Shown piece after piece: positions 13,873 to 22,845 of a stretch of DNA of 27,024 nt (positions within the stretch are counted from its first letter, which is position 1; each line of letters begins with the position of its first letter). The translations under genes were made by a program, and so were the position numbers. Origin of the DNA: Anaerolineaceae bacterium. Lineage in GTDB: Bacteria; Chloroflexota; Anaerolineae; Anaerolineales; Anaerolineaceae. Location of the stretch: assembly GCA_011620505.1 (NCBI GenBank), contig WOZA01000163.1, positions 1-27,024 of the forward strand, given 5' to 3'. The notes below the pieces were generated by a model. The model saw only the letters and a program-made list of their open reading frames with translations. It was not told the origin of the DNA and did no database searches.

Positions 13873-16064
13873 GGTACCACCTCCCGGATGACTGCATCCT
13901 TTGCATTCACCACCGTTCCGTCCGCGTTGAAGGGCTGATCGGTGTAATTGACCAGGATTTGCTTGCCGTTTTCGTAGGTGACAGCTGCCACACCCTCCGC
14001 CAGCATTTCACGGGCAATGATACTTTGGCCTTTAAACGGCCCCAGCAGCGCGTTTAACCACTGGTAGGTTTGATTGATTTCGCTGCCCCATTGTTGGTAG
14101 GATGAGGTGTACAGCCAGCTGGATCGCGTGTTGATGATCTTGCCGGTCACTTCCTGGGTGAGGAAGAAAGACGGGTAAACGCCGTATTCCACGTGACGCA
14201 GCAGGTCAGTTTGCGGATCCGAAGAGAAATTTATCGCCGGACCGTAATACGGGACATATCCTGAAAGGACAATCTGGAGGAAGGGCACGGCTTCGCTGGT
14301 GTAGATATAGCCATTGTTCGAAATCGGCATGTCATAATACGCGTCCATGAAACCGAACATGTAATCGTTCGGTATATAAAAAGCCTTCCTGCCCGGATTT
14401 GCTTCCATCAGCGAACGGTAGCGGGTGATAGCTTGCTCGCGGTTGAGGAAGTTACCGTCTTTAAAATCGCTGTACAGCGTCGATCCGATCCCGTCCAGGG
14501 CTAATCCGGCATTCAGCTGGGAAGTCACATCCGCGTTGAGGTTGGATAAGCGCTGGCTGACCGCTTCATAATTCAGATAGTAGTTGACTGTGTGGCGGTT
14601 GTAGCCAATCATATTGACGTTGGTGATCGCCATGGCCAGGTCGTAGCGCGGCGAGTATCCACCCTCCTGGGGGAGCGCGGCTTGCGGATTCAGGTAAAGC
14701 GAGAAATTGCCGCCTTCCGATTGCACCTTTTCCACCAGTTCGCCTAGCTGTTCCAGGCTGCCCAGACCACCGTCGATCTCCAGGGATTTTGGCGGCATGC
14801 TCGATGCGCCCAACGGCTGCCAGCCGTAATACACCACGTCCGGGTTCTCGATCTCCAATGCATCCAGGATGGCTGCCATTTGCTCCACCGTTGTCATGGG
14901 AATCAGCCGCCACCAAAACAGGACTTTCTCCTTCTCGCCGCCCAAGAATTCCAGCTTGATGCCGATATCCTCGCCCTCGTCGGTTATTTTTTTCAGCTGC
15001 CCGCGTTCAACCAGGTATTGTTGATAGCTGCGCGCCATCCCGACGTAATCGCTGTCCTCACCGGTCAGGAAACGGTAATGGATTTTGATATCGAAAGCGT
15101 TGGTTTTTTGCTGCAGGGTGGTTACACCGGCTCCGGAGCGATTGGTAGCTTGGAAGTAACTCTGGTTGTAAATAAACATGTTATAGATGAAATTGAAGTT
15201 GGTAATGATCCCTGCCGGGTGGGCCTGGATTTCCCCATAGGAAGCGCCCTTTTCGACAATGGCAATATACCCGTTTTGCTTCTCGCCATGGACCATGCCG
15301 TACACGGGTACCGAAATGTGCATTGCCCGGTTGACGGCCGGGTCGTAGGGCAGCTCGACCAGCATGCCCAGGTCGGGGCCGTAATAACGCCCGTAATACA
15401 TATTGGTCGCTTTGGTCGTCTCGGCAAAACGGATCAGACTGCCAGAGCCGTCCGGGATGAACATGTACCCCGGCGTGACGGCGTCACGGGTGTAGCCCAG
15501 GAACGGATAAACGTACACCTGTCCAAGCTTGTAGGCCGGGTCTGCTTCCTGGATGGTGTCAAAAGGAATCTCAACGCTGACACCGGCATCTTCCAGCATA
15601 ACGCGCAGCAGCAGCGAGATGGATGGATCGGGGAAGGTGACCGTAGCCTCAAAACCCTGACCGGTAGGGTTGAACTGAATGACCGGCTCGGAATCGGTGA
15701 TGGATAAGCGCTCGGATGCGGTTTTTTCATCCAGGTAATCGATGCTGATGCCGCTGGAGGCAAAGGCAGTCCATGTTTTATTCAACCGGTCGCCGTCGAT
15801 CTTTTCATCGAGGTTGGAATGCCAGATGTATCCGCTGCGCCGGTCGACGACTTTGAACGCCAGCGAAGCGCGGTTGGCATACAACTGATAATTGGCGTTC
15901 TCACCCATCAGTTCGTACGTTTCCGGGATTTCCTGGCCAAGCTGCCCGGCGGGGTGGGATGCTTGCAAGCCTCCTTGCGCTTTGACTGCCTGCGGTACGG
16001 GGACTAACCCCAGAACCAACAGGAGCGTGATCAAAACCTGGAGGAGTAAATGTCTTTTAGCCAC
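13869..16064 (-). CDS. Secreted DUF5696-type protein, candidate glycoside hydrolase
   Basis: 731 aa with an N-terminal signal peptide (hydrophobic 5-22, likely cleavage after AVKA). No lipobox Cys is seen. Residues about 50-370 look like a large beta-rich domain (SGYIWHSN, GYMFIPDGSGSLIRF, YIAIVEKGASYGEI, HYRFLTGEDSDYVGMARSYQ). From about 385 a (beta/alpha) barrel-like region follows: FFWWRLIP-like VLFWWRLIPMTT, VVYYGWQPLGA, NFSLYLNPQAALP, GLALDGIGSTLYSDF with Asp524 and Asp533. This matches the uncharacterised DUF5696 family, met beside sugar ABC transporters in Firmicutes; the assignment is from memory. The order of domains resembles retaining glycosidases with a beta-sandwich before a TIM barrel. 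GTG 16064 is set by a strong AGGAGGT 7 nt upstream and overlaps the Yip1-type gene by 8 nt. Confidence 0.78.
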   Translation of the reverse strand: MAKRHLLLQVLITLLLVLGLVPVPQAVKAQGGLQASHPAGQLGQEIPETYELMGENANYQLYANRASLAFKVVDRRSGYIWHSNLDEKIDGDRLNKTWTAFASSGISIDYLDEKTASERLSITDSEPVIQFNPTGQGFEATVTFPDPSISLLLRVMLEDAGVSVEIPFDTIQEADPAYKLGQVYVYPFLGYTRDAVTPGYMFIPDGSGSLIRFAETTKATNMYYGRYYGPDLGMLVELPYDPAVNRAMHISVPVYGMVHGEKQNGYIAIVEKGASYGEIQAHPAGIITNFNFIYNMFIYNQSYFQATNRSGAGVTTLQQKTNAFDIKIHYRFLTGEDSDYVGMARSYQQYLVERGQLKKITDEGEDIGIKLEFLGGEKEKVLFWWRLIPMTTVEQMAAILDALEIENPDVVYYGWQPLGASSMPPKSLEIDGGLGSLEQLGELVEKVQSEGGNFSLYLNPQAALPQEGGYSPRYDLAMAITNVNMIGYNRHTVNYYLNYEAVSQRLSNLNADVTSQLNAGLALDGIGSTLYSDFKDGNFLNREQAITRYRSLMEANPGRKAFYIPNDYMFGFMDAYYDMPISNNGYIYTSEAVPFLQIVLSGYVPYYGPAINFSSDPQTDLLRHVEYGVYPSFFLTQEVTGKIINTRSSWLYTSSYQQWGSEINQTYQWLNALLGPFKGQSIIAREMLAEGVAAVTYENGKQILVNYTDQPFNADGTVVNAKDAVIREVVP

Positions 16065-18066
16065 GTAATCTGACCTCCTGGAAAATCGCCGAGATAAAGT
16101 CGAACAACTGGTTGAACAGGACGTAAAGGATGTAACCGGTCAGGACAAACAGCGCCATCGTGAAGATGGTGATGAGCACGTTGCGCACTGTTTCCCAGAA
16201 GGAATAGTTTTGGATCTCCTTGACCATGATGAACAACATCAGACCTGTCCACGCCAACACAAGGTTCATCGTGAACGAGTAGAGGAATGCTTCGTTCAGC
16301 GATAAGACATTCGTCAGCAGCGCGATGGGTAGCATGAACAATGCATAGGGGAACAAACTGTAGGCAGTGCCGATAATCACATCGCGCACGCGCCCTTCCC
16401 CATCGCTGATGGTGGAGATCAGATAGTTGGCTGCGTTCCAAAGGATAATCAGCAGCAACGTCATCACGATCTCGTTGCCCACCGGGATAAACGCCACGTC
16501 CGGGTAGGAGTTGAAGACGAAGCCGGTCAGGTACAAGCTGAGCACGCGCACCGCCACTACCCACACATAGATGATCCCGGCAAACAAAAGGCTGCCGCGT
16601 TCCTTCTTTTTGATGTAATAAAAGCTGTCGGAGGGCTGCCCGATGAAGCGAAACATGAAGATAAAGTCATCGATCAGCTTGATCTGCGTCAACCCGTGCA
16701 GCCATTTGCGCACAGGATCCAGCCAGCGGTAGCGCTTGTCCAACCGCCCGAATACCGACGAGCCCACCCACAGTCCGCCAATCCAGAGGATAGCCGAGGT
16801 GAGCGAGCTCTGCAGGGCTTGGTTGCGCAGTTCCCAGTAGGCCTGCGAGTAGCCGTTTCGGTCCTCGGCATAGCGGTAATAAGTCAGAGCTTCGGTGTAA
16901 TTGCGGTCTTTATAGTAGGCATCCGCGATGGCCTGGTACGCCATAATGTAAGAACCATTGGCGTTCAACACCTCTTCAAAATATGGCTTGGCTTCCTGGT
17001 AATAGCCTTCCATGTACAAACTGACACCCGCGTGCACCTGCCGGGCGAATGCCGTCGTTTGATAGGTGACGATGGCATTCTTATCCTTGTCCAGCACGTA
17101 GATGAATTCGCCATGGCGCACGATGGCTGTCGGATTGCGCAACGTGCCCAGGCGCTGGTCGCCCTTGTCTTGCGCACCAAACACAAACAGCAGGGTCCCG
17201 CTCAGGTCGTATTCATAAATCTGGCCGTTTGCGTCCACCGCCAGCACCAAACCGGTATCGCTGACATCGATGTCGCGGAACGTGGTGGAGCCATATGCTT
17301 CCGGGAAGATATTCTTGCCAGAAATGGTGAACTTGCGGATGCTTTTGAAGCGGTCAGTGCCGGCTGTTATAGTGTAGACCATGGCTTGATGGTCAATGGC
17401 AATATTCGAAGGGGAAGCCGCTTCGTTCTTCACGAACTGATCGAGCTGCTCTTTTGTCAGAAACAACCGCTGCGCGATCATCTTAAACGACATCGTGGCT
17501 GTATTGGCACCAAAGTAGCCGATAAAATTACCATCAGTGTTGAGCTGGACGATGCCGTCAGCCGAGCCTTCGCTGATTACATACAGGTTCTTGCGGGCGT
17601 CCACTGCAATTTTGCGTGGCAGGAAATCGCGATTCTTGCCAAACAGCGGTTCGGTCGGCCGGCCTATTTCTTTGAGCAAATTGCCGTCCGCGTCAAAGAT
17701 GAAGACCTTGTTCAGTTTTGCGTCGGCCACGTATAGTACGCCGTCTTCATCTACAAACAGACCGGTCGGTCCCTCAAGAACATCTTCGCCATAGGTGGCT
17801 ACGATCTCGAAATTTTCCAGCCGGACAATCCTCCCATTGCCGGTGTCGGCAATGTATAGCGTGCCATCCGGCGTCACCACCATTTCTTCGGCGGCGGAGA
17901 TGGGCAAATCCACCTCCTCTGCCGGGCTGTAGGCATCCTGGGTCATGGTGAGAACGCCACCCGGCCCTTGTGCCCAGGTCGTATAAGGAGATTCTGCGCT
18001 GACTTTTAAGGGCATCAGCAAAAGAATCGCAACGACAGAAATGAGCAGGAGAATCTTTTTCATCAT
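16057..18066 (-). CDS. NHL beta-propeller / TPR / Yip1 membrane protein
   Basis: 669-aa modular protein. A signal peptide (1-24) precedes a predicted extracytoplasmic NHL-type beta-propeller (about 50-340) with recurrent blades such as VVTPDGTLYIADTGNGRIVRL, LFVDEDGVLYVADAKLNKVFIF and IAVDARKNLYVIS. Two TPR-like helical repeats follow (343-415: AGVSLYMEGYYQEAKPYFEEV, AYQAIADAYYKDRNYTEALTYY). After a membrane helix at about 422-440, a Yip1-like region (about 475-665) holds some five hydrophobic helices and the GQPSDSFYYIKKKERGS entry. Such a fusion could sense or scaffold on the outer face of the membrane. It lies between the two permease pairs, with ATGA overlap to pair A. Its role in transport is unknown; assembly factor or glucan sensor are guesses. 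Confidence 0.8.
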   Translation of the reverse strand: MMKKILLLISVVAILLLMPLKVSAESPYTTWAQGPGGVLTMTQDAYSPAEEVDLPISAAEEMVVTPDGTLYIADTGNGRIVRLENFEIVATYGEDVLEGPTGLFVDEDGVLYVADAKLNKVFIFDADGNLLKEIGRPTEPLFGKNRDFLPRKIAVDARKNLYVISEGSADGIVQLNTDGNFIGYFGANTATMSFKMIAQRLFLTKEQLDQFVKNEAASPSNIAIDHQAMVYTITAGTDRFKSIRKFTISGKNIFPEAYGSTTFRDIDVSDTGLVLAVDANGQIYEYDLSGTLLFVFGAQDKGDQRLGTLRNPTAIVRHGEFIYVLDKDKNAIVTYQTTAFARQVHAGVSLYMEGYYQEAKPYFEEVLNANGSYIMAYQAIADAYYKDRNYTEALTYYRYAEDRNGYSQAYWELRNQALQSSLTSAILWIGGLWVGSSVFGRLDKRYRWLDPVRKWLHGLTQIKLIDDFIFMFRFIGQPSDSFYYIKKKERGSLLFAGIIYVWVVAVRVLSLYLTGFVFNSYPDVAFIPVGNEIVMTLLLIILWNAANYLISTISDGEGRVRDVIIGTAYSLFPYALFMLPIALLTNVLSLNEAFLYSFTMNLVLAWTGLMLFIMVKEIQNYSFWETVRNVLITIFTMALFVLTGYILYVLFNQLFDFISAIFQEVRLRG

Positions 18067-18968
18067 TTGAGACCCGAATGTGCCATTGTGCTCATTACTT
18101 GACTCTGCAGGAAGAAAAACATGATCAGGTTGGGCAAAAACATGATCAGTGAGGCTGCCGCGGCCATTCCCTGGCCAGCAACAGTGTTCGCACCGGCTGA
18201 AGTGGAGGTGAGCGTCGTGAGGTAAAAAGCAAAGGTCTTCAAACTTTCATCATTGATAAAAAGGGAGGAGGTTTCCGCGTTATTCCAAGTCGCCTGGAAG
18301 GTGAGGATGGCAATGGTGGCGAGGGCAGGTTTGATCATTGGCAGGATGATCTGGAAGTAGATGGACAAATCGTTAGCGCCATCGATACGGGCAGCTTCAA
18401 TGATCTCGTCGGGAATGCCGTCGATGAACTGCTTGATCAGGAACAACCCCACCGGCATCGCCAGCGCCGGCAGCACATGCACCCAGAAGGTGTCCATCAA
18501 TCCCAACCTTTGGATGACCAGAAAGCGCGGGATGGTGACCGCGATGGGGACAAACATAAGTGCCACGGTGTTGATGGCAAACAATGCCTGCTTAAGTTTG
18601 AAGCGCTTTTTCGATAGCGCGTAAGCCGCGGTGGAGGACACCAGGATGGAAGCGGCAATGGTCACGCCGGTAACGACGACGCTGTTAAACAGGTAGCGGC
18701 TGACCGGTACGCCCGAACTGGACATCTTCGAGAACAGGTCAGTGAAGTTCTTGAAGGTTGGATTGATAACAAAGAAACGCGGCGGGTAAGCGAACAACTC
18801 ATCTGGCGGTTTGAAAGCGTGCGAAAAGATGAACACCATCGGCAGCAGCATGAACGCCGCCAGCGGCAAAAGGATTATGTAAAACTTGAGCTGGCTGGGA
18901 TGGTAACCTTTGGGGTTTATGCCGCTATATTGGATCCCGGTATGTCGTTTGCGTTTGAAAATGCTCAT
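18063..18968 (-). CDS. Sugar ABC transporter permease, MalG type (pair A)
   Basis: 301-aa CUT1 permease. The first helix is FYIILLPLAAFMLLPMVFIF, with about six helices in total. The EAA loop reads IEAARIDGANDLSIYFQIILP (about 190-210). It begins 8 nt after the stop of its MalF-type partner, with GGTGAG upstream of ATG 18968, and ends overlapping the Yip1-type gene (ATGA). It pairs with the protein at 18977-19903 and probably serves the 958-aa solute-binding protein encoded immediately upstream. Confidence 0.95.
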   Translation of the reverse strand: MSIFKRKRHTGIQYSGINPKGYHPSQLKFYIILLPLAAFMLLPMVFIFSHAFKPPDELFAYPPRFFVINPTFKNFTDLFSKMSSSGVPVSRYLFNSVVVTGVTIAASILVSSTAAYALSKKRFKLKQALFAINTVALMFVPIAVTIPRFLVIQRLGLMDTFWVHVLPALAMPVGLFLIKQFIDGIPDEIIEAARIDGANDLSIYFQIILPMIKPALATIAILTFQATWNNAETSSLFINDESLKTFAFYLTTLTSTSAGANTVAGQGMAAAASLIMFLPNLIMFFFLQSQVMSTMAHSGLK

Positions 18969-18976
18969 AGTCTCAC

Positions 18977-19903
18977 CTACTCGTTGCTGCCAAATAAGCT
19001 ATTGGCAACTCTGGCGAAAAGCAGCACCATCAGCAGCAGCACCACCGAAACCGCTGCTGCATAGCCCATCTCGTAGCGCAAAAAGCCGTAGTCTTCAATA
19101 TGGTTGACGATCAACTGCCCGGCATATTGCGGCGTAGGGTTGGCGCCGGAAAGCGTGACCCCAATAGCACCTGCCTGGAAGGTGGCGACGATCGCCATCA
19201 CCGCGCCGAACAACATTTGTGGCCGCATCGATGGGATGGTGATGTAAATAATTTCCTGAAAGCGGTTGCTAATCCCGTCCAACGCACCAGCCTCGTACAT
19301 CTCCGGGTTGATCTCCAGGATGCCGGCGAGCATGGCCAGGAAGCCCACCCCCATGCTGCTCCACAGGGTGACGATAATCATAATGGTCATCAAATACTGC
19401 GGCGATTGCAGCCATTGGATGGGTGCCTGGATAAGGTTGTAATTGAGCAACAGGCTGTTCAGGTAGCCGTTTTGATCGCCGCTGAAGATGGTCAACCACA
19501 CCACCGCCATGGCAATGCTCGAAGTCATCGAGGGTGAGTAAAGAATGAGCGCCATAATGGTGCGAGGCAGTTTAGGCAATTGCGCCAAAATCCAGGCCAG
19601 TATGAACGACAGGATGTATCCGCCCGGGCCAACGATCACTGCAAATTCGATCGTGTTGGGCAAGACGTACTTCATGAAGATGTCGTCCTGGGTTAGCAGC
19701 GTGATGTAATTTTTCAACCCGATGAACTTGGGGAACTGGATGGTGTCAAACAGCGTAAAGGAGAGCAGTCCGGCCATCAGCACGGGCACCACGATGAAGA
19801 TGATGAACATTAACGCGTACCCGGAAAGGAACCCGTACGCGCTCCCCTCTTTGTTGAGCCAAAGTTTAAATTTCGATTCGCGTTGAATGTGGTTATTGAC
19901 CAT
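18977..19903 (-). CDS. Sugar ABC transporter permease, MalF type (pair A)
   Basis: 308 aa from ATG 19903. The frame extends back to a TTG at 19933, but that would overlap the upstream gene by 41 nt and add a non-conserved leader, so the ATG (11-nt overlap) is preferred. About six helices are predicted (AYGFLSGYALMFIIFIVVPV as the first). The EAA-type loop is MYEAGALDGISNRFQEIIYITIP (about 214-236 from the ATG). Gene order solute-binding protein, MalF, MalG matches a standard CUT1 importer. Confidence 0.94.
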   Translation of the reverse strand: MVNNHIQRESKFKLWLNKEGSAYGFLSGYALMFIIFIVVPVLMAGLLSFTLFDTIQFPKFIGLKNYITLLTQDDIFMKYVLPNTIEFAVIVGPGGYILSFILAWILAQLPKLPRTIMALILYSPSMTSSIAMAVVWLTIFSGDQNGYLNSLLLNYNLIQAPIQWLQSPQYLMTIMIIVTLWSSMGVGFLAMLAGILEINPEMYEAGALDGISNRFQEIIYITIPSMRPQMLFGAVMAIVATFQAGAIGVTLSGANPTPQYAGQLIVNHIEDYGFLRYEMGYAAAVSVVLLLMVLLFARVANSLFGSNE

Positions 19904-22769
19904 TTTTACCCATCCAGTTCTCGACGGTTTCAATCGTGGGAATCTTAAATTCCTTCATCTTCACGCCGTTTTGCAGGTAGCCGAACTCTTCTAACTTGCG
20001 AGCGATTTCGCGGTTGATTATGATGATCGATTCGTCGATGGCCACCCGGGGGTTGACGCCGTCGAAGACGATCTTGTTCCAGGCATTGCTCAACTCGCGT
20101 TCCTGCATGTAGCTCCCGGGCAGCTTGACCGGTTCCTGCAGCCATTTCCACTGCTCCAGGATCACCTCGCGGTGGTGTTCGGAGATGGGCGAATACTGGA
20201 ACGCTTCCAAATTGGCCGAGTTCCACAAGTATTCCAGGCCGTAGTTGAGGATGAGCTGTTGCTGGAAATCAATCTGGGTCTCAGTGGACATCCACCACTT
20301 CATAAACTCCCAGGATTCCTCCGGCCTGTCGGTTGATCCAAACATGATGCAGGCTTGCGCCGAGCCGGTGGCGTAGCGCAGTTCCCTGCCGTCAGGCAGC
20401 ACCGTGGCCGGGTACAGGTCGATATCCCACAACCCGGCGATCTCCGGCGCGGCGGTGAGCAGCTTGATGTAGGTTTCAAAGTTGGAAACGCCGATCGGCA
20501 GGCTTCCGTAGCGGAAGCTGTCATAAAAATTGGAGGTCGTCAGCGGCATACCGTAGATGGTGAAGCTCTCGGCCATGAATTTGATCGCCTGGATGGCTTC
20601 GTCGCTGCCCAGCCCGGTTTCAAAGCCGTCAGCGCTGTAGAGTTCTGCGCCGTAATTGAAGATATAAGGCGCAGTCATCAGGTACGGCTTGGAGCCGCTA
20701 CCGCTGGAAAGTGGGGTGTTGTAGTTCATGCCTTGGCGTTGCAGTTCCGGCAGAATTTCAATGACCTCCTGCCAGGTGTGCGGGATGGGAATGCCCAACG
20801 ACTCCATGATGTCAGTGCGGTAGAAGGTCACCCAGAAGTCCTGCGTTTCGGGGATGGCGTAGACCGAATCGTTGATGATATAGCTAAGTAGCGAACCGGG
20901 GGAATAGATGTGGATGAACTCATCAAAATCCGGGAAGCTGCGCAGGTCCTTCAGCGCGTTGCGCACGGCCAGCTCGTAGGGCTGGTTGGTGCTGACGCCC
21001 AGAGCTACGTCCGGCTGAATACCGGCTGCATTTGCCAGGATCAGTTTGGATTCGTTCGGCATAATCGAAAATTTGACGCGAATGCCGGTATCCGGCGTAA
21101 AGCCCTCATCCGTCATCGTCTGCAGCAGGTCGACATACTGGCGCGGGCGGTTGACCCACACCTCAATTTCATCCTCGGCGGCACCGATGGATTGGTAAGG
21201 GTTCGGTCGGAACGAATAGAAGAAGCGTTTGATGCCGTCGACAAAGGAGGTCACAAATGGCACCTGAACCTGCCCGGGGGCCGAGTCAGGCGAGTGTATG
21301 TAGACTTTATCCAATGCCAGCGGTTGGCCCTGCAGCAGCGGCAGCACGTTACCAAGCAGTTGGGCGGCTGAACCAGAGCCTTCGGAGAACCGGTTCATCC
21401 GGGATGGGATCTTATCGGGGTCGGCGGCCAAAGAGCGGATGTTGTCAATCGCCATCTGATAAGAAAGCACTTCCTGTGAACCGCCGCCCTGGTTAATCGA
21501 TTCGAGCATACCCAGGTCTTGTTCCAGGTCCACCGCGATGGCAATCAACTGGTCTTGGATGTCCGGGATGTAATCGGAGATAACCCATTCCTTGAACTGG
21601 TCGGTCTGGTTGCCGGTAAGCTTTTTGATCTGCAGCGAGAGAACGTTAATATCGATCAAGACCTTTTTAATTTTCTCTATGGCCGAGTTGTAAGGCGCAT
21701 CATTGGCTTCGATACCGAGGACGTGCCTGCCCTGGGTCAGGTAAATTTTGAACGGCATATCGCCGCCCAGGGTGATGTTGGCCCACTGCGTGGAATATGG
21801 GAATGGGATTTGGTCCAGTTCGTCGTATGGCAACTGGCCATCGATGGTGATTTTCCGGAAAACGGTGAAGTTGTTCTTAAAGTTCTGCAGCGCTCGCAGG
21901 GTAATGTTGTACATGCCGTCCTGCGGTACTTCAAATTCATAGTAGACGGCGCTGCCGCTGCGTTCCCAGCTTTCGCCGCCAATCGTGTTCAACAGCAGCT
22001 TATAGGTATCATATGGAGTCACTTCCAGGCTGCGGCTGTTGACGGGGCGGATGGAGGTGTCATTCTTGTAACTGGGGAACTCGGCTTCCAATTCGATCAG
22101 CACGCCGGAGGAATCCGCCTTGGGATTCGCCGCCAGGTACTCCGTGTAGGTTGGGTTAGGCGCAAACGGCGCCAGGTAAATGCTGCCCAGCAGCATCGAT
22201 TCGCGCGTCACTTTGAATTCAAATTCATGCTCGCCGGCGGTCAGGAAGAGTTGCGGAGGGTATTTTTGACTGAAATTCACGTCCCGCAGGACGACCTTCA
22301 CCCAGCGCAGCAGGCGTTCCTGCCGGATGAGAGCGTCGTTACCATAACGATCCTGCGGAAACGTATCGCGGGAGTTTTGATAGAAAATCGGGAACACAAT
22401 CCGTTGGGTATCCACCATCGGGAAAGCGCCGTCGACCAGCAGCTGGCCTTCGGGAGCGTTGATGTAAGACTCGGTAGCCGCCATGTCAAACGCGACGGTA
22501 TATTGCCCGTCTGCCGGGATGGATACGGTAAACTGGATGGCGTCACCCGGCCCCAGGAATACGCTCGGTTTGTCATATTCAGCGGCGATCGCGTGATCGC
22601 TTTGCGGCATTCCGAATGAATCTGCGCGGATTTCGATCTCGCCCTCGGCAGCCGCCTGGGGCAGCGGTGCAATCTGGCTGGCAGAGTCCAGCCCCTCCGC
22701 CGAAACCGGCACAGCCGACAAAAGGAGGACAGCAGCGACCAGCAATCTAAGTAATCGGATAACCCTCAT
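19893..22769 (-). CDS. Large extracellular solute-binding protein with CBM-like N-terminal modules
   Basis: 958 aa from ATG 22769 (GGAG upstream; signal peptide MRVIRLLRLLVAAVLLLSAV, cleavage near VSA-EG). A TTG further upstream at 22793 would add 8 residues and disrupt this start. Domains: a first beta-sandwich module (about 45-215, IPADGQYTVAFDMAATES), a second one with the CBM6/35-type opening LIELEAEFPSY (about 225-370, VPQDGMYNITLRAL), a helical linker (about 375-480), then a type-1 sugar-binding protein fold (about 535-930: VWVNRPRQYVDLLQTMTDEG, VYAIPETQDFWVTFYRTDIM, WEFMKWWMSTETQIDFQ). Usual solute-binding proteins are about 420-550 aa. It has no lipobox, so it may be held at the surface by its carbohydrate-binding modules or the permease. 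It immediately precedes permease pair A, its likely partner. Confidence 0.9.
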   Translation of the reverse strand: MRVIRLLRLLVAAVLLLSAVPVSAEGLDSASQIAPLPQAAAEGEIEIRADSFGMPQSDHAIAAEYDKPSVFLGPGDAIQFTVSIPADGQYTVAFDMAATESYINAPEGQLLVDGAFPMVDTQRIVFPIFYQNSRDTFPQDRYGNDALIRQERLLRWVKVVLRDVNFSQKYPPQLFLTAGEHEFEFKVTRESMLLGSIYLAPFAPNPTYTEYLAANPKADSSGVLIELEAEFPSYKNDTSIRPVNSRSLEVTPYDTYKLLLNTIGGESWERSGSAVYYEFEVPQDGMYNITLRALQNFKNNFTVFRKITIDGQLPYDELDQIPFPYSTQWANITLGGDMPFKIYLTQGRHVLGIEANDAPYNSAIEKIKKVLIDINVLSLQIKKLTGNQTDQFKEWVISDYIPDIQDQLIAIAVDLEQDLGMLESINQGGGSQEVLSYQMAIDNIRSLAADPDKIPSRMNRFSEGSGSAAQLLGNVLPLLQGQPLALDKVYIHSPDSAPGQVQVPFVTSFVDGIKRFFYSFRPNPYQSIGAAEDEIEVWVNRPRQYVDLLQTMTDEGFTPDTGIRVKFSIMPNESKLILANAAGIQPDVALGVSTNQPYELAVRNALKDLRSFPDFDEFIHIYSPGSLLSYIINDSVYAIPETQDFWVTFYRTDIMESLGIPIPHTWQEVIEILPELQRQGMNYNTPLSSGSGSKPYLMTAPYIFNYGAELYSADGFETGLGSDEAIQAIKFMAESFTIYGMPLTTSNFYDSFRYGSLPIGVSNFETYIKLLTAAPEIAGLWDIDLYPATVLPDGRELRYATGSAQACIMFGSTDRPEESWEFMKWWMSTETQIDFQQQLILNYGLEYLWNSANLEAFQYSPISEHHREVILEQWKWLQEPVKLPGSYMQERELSNAWNKIVFDGVNPRVAIDESIIIINREIARKLEEFGYLQNGVKMKEFKIPTIETVENWMGKNGQ

Positions 22770-22814
22770 TGGAAACTCCAGCCGTGAGATCAAATAAGGT
22801 CTAATTCCTGAAAT

Positions 22815-22838
22815 GGGCGTCGTGTTTCCACGACGCCC
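22815..22838 (-). promoter_or_regulatory. Strong intra-operon hairpin after the solute-binding protein gene
   Basis: GGGCGTCGTG (22815-22824) and CACGACGCCC (22829-22838) form a perfect 10-bp GC-rich stem with a 4-nt loop, starting 8 nt beyond the solute-binding protein stop. On the minus strand the following bases are ATTTCAGG, not a run of T, so it is a poor terminator. It fits a 3'-end stabiliser or partial attenuator that raises solute-binding protein levels over the downstream genes, as seen for malE. Confidence 0.75.
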
Positions 22839-22845
22839 GTCTCCT

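Noticed and set aside
16696..17736. 346-codon open frame on the plus strand
   Set aside because: Lies wholly antisense to the NHL-TPR-Yip1 gene, has no recognisable domain and reads as low-information His/Arg/Val-rich sequence, as expected from a shadow frame in GC-rich DNA. The same holds for the long plus-strand frames at 21519-22619, 24408-25427 and 14880-15707.
22770..22793. Upstream TTG start for the large solute-binding protein
   Set aside because: ATG 22769 has a GGAG ribosome site and begins a canonical signal peptide; the extra eight residues would sit before the basic n-region.
22815..22838. Perfect hairpin as an intrinsic terminator of the solute-binding protein gene
   Set aside because: The stem is strong but the following minus-strand bases are ATTTCAGG, without a T-run, and the operon plainly continues. 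Kept as a stabiliser/attenuator instead.
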